From: Desulfurococcales archaeon
GTDB taxonomy: Archaea; Thermoproteota; Thermoprotei_A; Sulfolobales; NBVN01
Direction of reading: 5' to 3'
NCBI GenBank assembly: GCA_026986255.1
Contig: JALSOX010000025.1
Coordinates: 18,226 to 82,225, forward strand
Length of the DNA stretch: 64,000 bases
The notes below the pieces were generated by a model, which did not search any database, was not told the origin of the DNA, and was given only the letters and a program-made list of their open reading frames with translations. A program made the translations under genes and the position numbers. Of this stretch, positions 61,755 through 64,000 are shown piece by piece; the stretch's first letter is position 1; the number at the start of each line of letters is the position of its first letter.

Positions 61755-63801
61755 AAACGATAATGTTATTAGCAAGATAAGAAATAAACTGGCTGACATT
61801 TTGGATGAAGATTTCACTAACATTGGAGAAAAACAGCCATCTTATTTAGCTACTGAGGTCTTCTTCGATTTACTTGTTAATGTAGCTTTTAAGAAATCTA
61901 ATTTCAAGTACATTAAGGGTAAGGGGAAAGTCCTTGACCCAAGCGACTATAGAAAATATGTAAAAAAGCGTACAATAATAGAAGTGCGTACAATAATAGA
62001 AGTAAAACACGATAATTCTGGTAATGAAAAATACTATGGGATTTTATTCATTGATTACGGCATGATTAGTCGGAGCTCCTTGGCTGACAAACTCCTAGAG
62101 GAACTAGAGATAGACGACTTTACCGTGTTAAAGGAAAAGAGTGAGCTCAGAAGTAAAGCCATTGAACTAGCCAGCTCTTACATAGGAAAATCCGTCCTAA
62201 CTATAGTTAAGCGAAGAAGCGGTTACGAATATGTGTATGGGGAAATAACGGGCATAGAACCAGTATTCTCTTATGAGAAGAAGCTACCTAATGGGCAGAC
62301 TATCTATGACATGTGGATTAAGAGGTTTGAAGAGAATGAAATGGTTAGATTATTTGTTGAAACCGAGCCTAGTGAGTGGGAATTTCCGCTATTTAAAGTC
62401 AGAGTGAGGGGGTATACAGAAGAGCTTACATATCCTCCATCAATGCTGAAGTTGTTTGAAGCTGTAGAACGACCAGAACCATCAACTAGATGGGATGATA
62501 TAAGGAGGATAATGAGAATAGTTGAGGATAACATTAAGAAAATTTATAGAGATTTAACTGGTAGAAAACTTGAATTCAGATATATCAAGTATGCTATTGA
62601 TTCAAAGTATGTTGGAATAAAACCTAATTTCTACACTGGGTCAGATGCTGAAAAACCGTTCCGAGACTATACCGTAAAGCTGAGATACAAAGATATTATA
62701 GGCAAAGAGAGACGTTCTCTTGCATCACCTCTTTATGTATTTAGCAGGGGAGGTATGCCCTACGCTGATAAGCAGGAGTTGAAGTTACTGATAGTGTATC
62801 CTTCAATAATCAATAAAGCGGAGCTGAGAAGGTCTACGGATTACTTGTTATCATTGTTTAAAGAGCTAAATTTCGGTAGTATAGAGGGCTACGAGTACTA
62901 CAGTTATAACTATACCCCAACAAACCTGTCTGAAAGTTTAACTTCGTTTGAAGAAGCCCTACAGAAGGCTCTTTCAACACATGCAAATCTTGAGTATTTA
63001 CCACTAATAGTAATCCCTGATAATGAGGACTTCTATAAGTTATCCAAAGAAGTTGCAAGCAGTAATGGCTTCCATAGTCAGTTAGTAAGGTTGGAGACCT
63101 TTAATAGAGTCATCGAATATCTTTCCAAAATAGAAAATCGCAACATGCCGCAAGAGATTAGAAGAAGACTAGAAGAAGCTCTAAGATCCCTCATTATTAA
63201 CATATGCGGAGGAATATACGTAGAATTCTTAATTCAGAAAAGTATAGCTAAAGGTAAAATCTCAGGTCCTCTTACTTGGATTTTAGCTAGTCCTGCCGAC
63301 AAGAGCAGCGAGAGTATGTACGTAGGCTTGGATATTTCTACTAAGAGAGGTGTAACGGGAGCAGCGTTTATATTATTGGATCCTTATGGTCGATTAATCG
63401 ATGCTAGAATAATTCAGCTGAAATCGGAGGTTCTTAAATACCAGGATTACTACGATATCTTAAGGTACATGGTCTCTAAGGCTAGAGAACAAAAGCTAAA
63501 GAGAATAGTTATACTGAGAGACGGGATTCCAAGAACTCCTCTAGAACTCGAAGATTGCTCTAAAGCTTACGATAGAGTTACGAAGGAATTAGGGTACAAG
63601 GTTGCACTAGACTATATTGCAGTAATCAAGAATACTAGTGTTAGGGTTTTCGCCAGCAACAAAGGAACCAAAGCTAATCCCATTCAAGGAACCTACATAT
63701 ACCTGTATAAATTAAAGCATCTCGGCTATTATGCACATGAAATCTTAGTGGTTACTTCTAAACCCGAAGAAGATGAAGAAGAAAAAAGGAGGGACCGTTA
63801 G
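61702..63801 (+). CDS. ago: Prokaryotic Argonaute (long pAgo), ends early at a frameshift
   Basis: 699 residues from ATG 61702 (GTG 61687 possible). The N-terminus MNLIEKSKEKCLVRIYAR aligns with that of Pyrococcus furiosus Ago. L1/PAZ-like region in the middle (ETEPSEWEFPLFKVRVRG), MID about 430-530 (YLPLIVIPDN, KEVASSNGFHSQLV, ICGGIYVEF), PIWI from about 540: YVGLDIS (Asp, codon 63331-63333), LKSEV (Glu, 63427-63429), LRDGIP (Asp, 63520-63522) and the NTSVRVFASN stretch. The frame ends at TAG 63799-63801 after an acidic run, about 75 residues short of a full PIWI domain. The missing end is present in the +1 frame. Confidence 0.88.
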   Translation: MNLIEKSKEKCLVRIYARNDNVISKIRNKLADILDEDFTNIGEKQPSYLATEVFFDLLVNVAFKKSNFKYIKGKGKVLDPSDYRKYVKKRTIIEVRTIIEVKHDNSGNEKYYGILFIDYGMISRSSLADKLLEELEIDDFTVLKEKSELRSKAIELASSYIGKSVLTIVKRRSGYEYVYGEITGIEPVFSYEKKLPNGQTIYDMWIKRFEENEMVRLFVETEPSEWEFPLFKVRVRGYTEELTYPPSMLKLFEAVERPEPSTRWDDIRRIMRIVEDNIKKIYRDLTGRKLEFRYIKYAIDSKYVGIKPNFYTGSDAEKPFRDYTVKLRYKDIIGKERRSLASPLYVFSRGGMPYADKQELKLLIVYPSIINKAELRRSTDYLLSLFKELNFGSIEGYEYYSYNYTPTNLSESLTSFEEALQKALSTHANLEYLPLIVIPDNEDFYKLSKEVASSNGFHSQLVRLETFNRVIEYLSKIENRNMPQEIRRRLEEALRSLIINICGGIYVEFLIQKSIAKGKISGPLTWILASPADKSSESMYVGLDISTKRGVTGAAFILLDPYGRLIDARIIQLKSEVLKYQDYYDILRYMVSKAREQKLKRIVILRDGIPRTPLELEDCSKAYDRVTKELGYKVALDYIAVIKNTSVRVFASNKGTKANPIQGTYIYLYKLKHLGYYAHEILVVTSKPEEDEEEKRRDR

Positions 63802-64000
63802 ACCAGTAATTCTAAGAATTTATGAGCTCAGGAGAACATATAGCATGGATGAGGCGAAGAAGATTGCGGAGGAGTATCTTGCACTTACAAGACTTAACTA
63901 CTGGAATCTCAGAACAGGTGCATCAAGATTAGCCCTACCAGTAAAAATGGCCGATATATTATCCTACATGTTATCCATGGGAATACCGATAAGAGTTAAG
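63788..64000 (+). pseudogene. ago: C-terminal part of the Argonaute PIWI domain in the +1 frame
   Basis: Frame GGTVRPVILRIYELRRTY through EEYLALTRLNYWNLRTGASR, ALPVKMAD and SMGIPIRVK, open to the window edge. LTRLNY and the P-V-x-x-A-D motif align with LTRLNYGS and PVHYAH of P. furiosus Ago; the Asp (63953-63955) is the fourth residue of the DEDX catalytic tetrad. No good start codon or ribosome binding site sets it apart as its own gene. It belongs to the preceding frame and is split from it by one base. Confidence 0.85.

Noticed and set aside
63781..63790. Classic -1 slippery heptamer at the A6 run in ago
   Set aside because: A -1 shift leads to a stop after a few codons; the PIWI continuation is in the +1 frame.
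63787..63792. Tandem AGG AGG as a rare-codon cause of +1 frameshifting in ago
   Set aside because: AGG is a common arginine codon in this genome, so the rare-codon effect known from E. coli does not apply; only the Shine-Dalgarno-like role was kept as a hypothesis.
55591..64000. Direct copy of the tRNA-Arg 3' end marking the right side of an integrated element
   Set aside because: No second copy found up to the window edge; the element boundary, if any, is outside.

Overview
The window is a 64 kb stretch of a thermophilic crenarchaeal chromosome (Thermoprotei, probably near Desulfurococcales, Fervidicoccales or Acidilobales; the order is a guess). The evidence is a Cren7 chromatin protein, a CdvB/ESCRT-III-like protein, a crenarchaeal-order archaellum operon, an editing-only threonyl-tRNA synthetase, archaeal ribosomal proteins (S19e, L31e, L39e, LX, P0), tRNA genes with introns (Glu, Trp, Tyr), TATA-type promoters, and frequent GTG/TTG starts with GGTGA-type ribosome binding sites.

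Layout. 1-12.5 kb: translation and secretion genes (CRM-domain protein, RNase P protein 4, Nep1, S19e-PDCD5-L39e-L31e-aIF6-LX-prefoldin alpha, FtsY, SecE-Spt5-L11-L1-P0, AlaRS, DUF434 protein). The L12 gene usually found between P0 and alaS is absent. 12.6-21.2 kb: a complete archaellum operon on the minus strand (arlB, two accessory genes, arlG, arlF, arlH, arlI, arlJ), a small divergent gene and an ArnR-like membrane-bound regulator. 21.2-34.3 kb: PTPS/QueD-like enzyme, Lrp/AsnC regulator with an AsnRS/AsnA-like protein, pyruvoyl decarboxylase, tRNA methylthiotransferase, the aIF2beta-DUF424-Nmd3-aIF1A-Rio1-KH ribosome/initiation cluster, a box C/D sRNA, tRNA-Trp with two introns, ThrRS-ed, RadA, prepilin peptidase and a HIT protein. 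34.4-42 kb: a set resembling the bacterial anaerobic purine/urate catabolic genes (two carbamoyltransferases, carbamate kinase, SsnA-type amidohydrolase, PreA-type oxidoreductase, threonine-synthase-fold enzyme), which could yield carbamoyl phosphate for ATP. 42-49 kb: a possible nucleoside/pentose-phosphate salvage set (metallo-beta-lactamase nuclease, two R15P-isomerase/aIF2B paralogues, PfkB kinase, tungsten aldehyde oxidoreductase, phosphoribosyltransferase). 49-55.6 kb: CdvB-like, translin, Cren7, phosphoglycolate phosphatase, IleRS and three tRNAs.

After tRNA-Arg(CCG) at 55.6 kb the chromosome changes character. It holds two AT-rich orphan genes, one with an N-terminal membrane anchor, then two minus-strand genes broken by several frameshifts each. 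One of these reads through as an XPD/Rad3-family Fe-S helicase; the other has a beta-rich N-terminus followed by a winged-helix-like part. Last comes a prokaryotic Argonaute running off the right edge. Its PIWI domain is split: three catalytic acidic residues lie before a +1 frameshift/TAG and the fourth lies after it. The frameshift site has a Shine-Dalgarno-like AGGAGG spaced from the stop as in bacterial prfB, but decay or a homopolymer error is at least as likely. This island is the most unusual part of the window.
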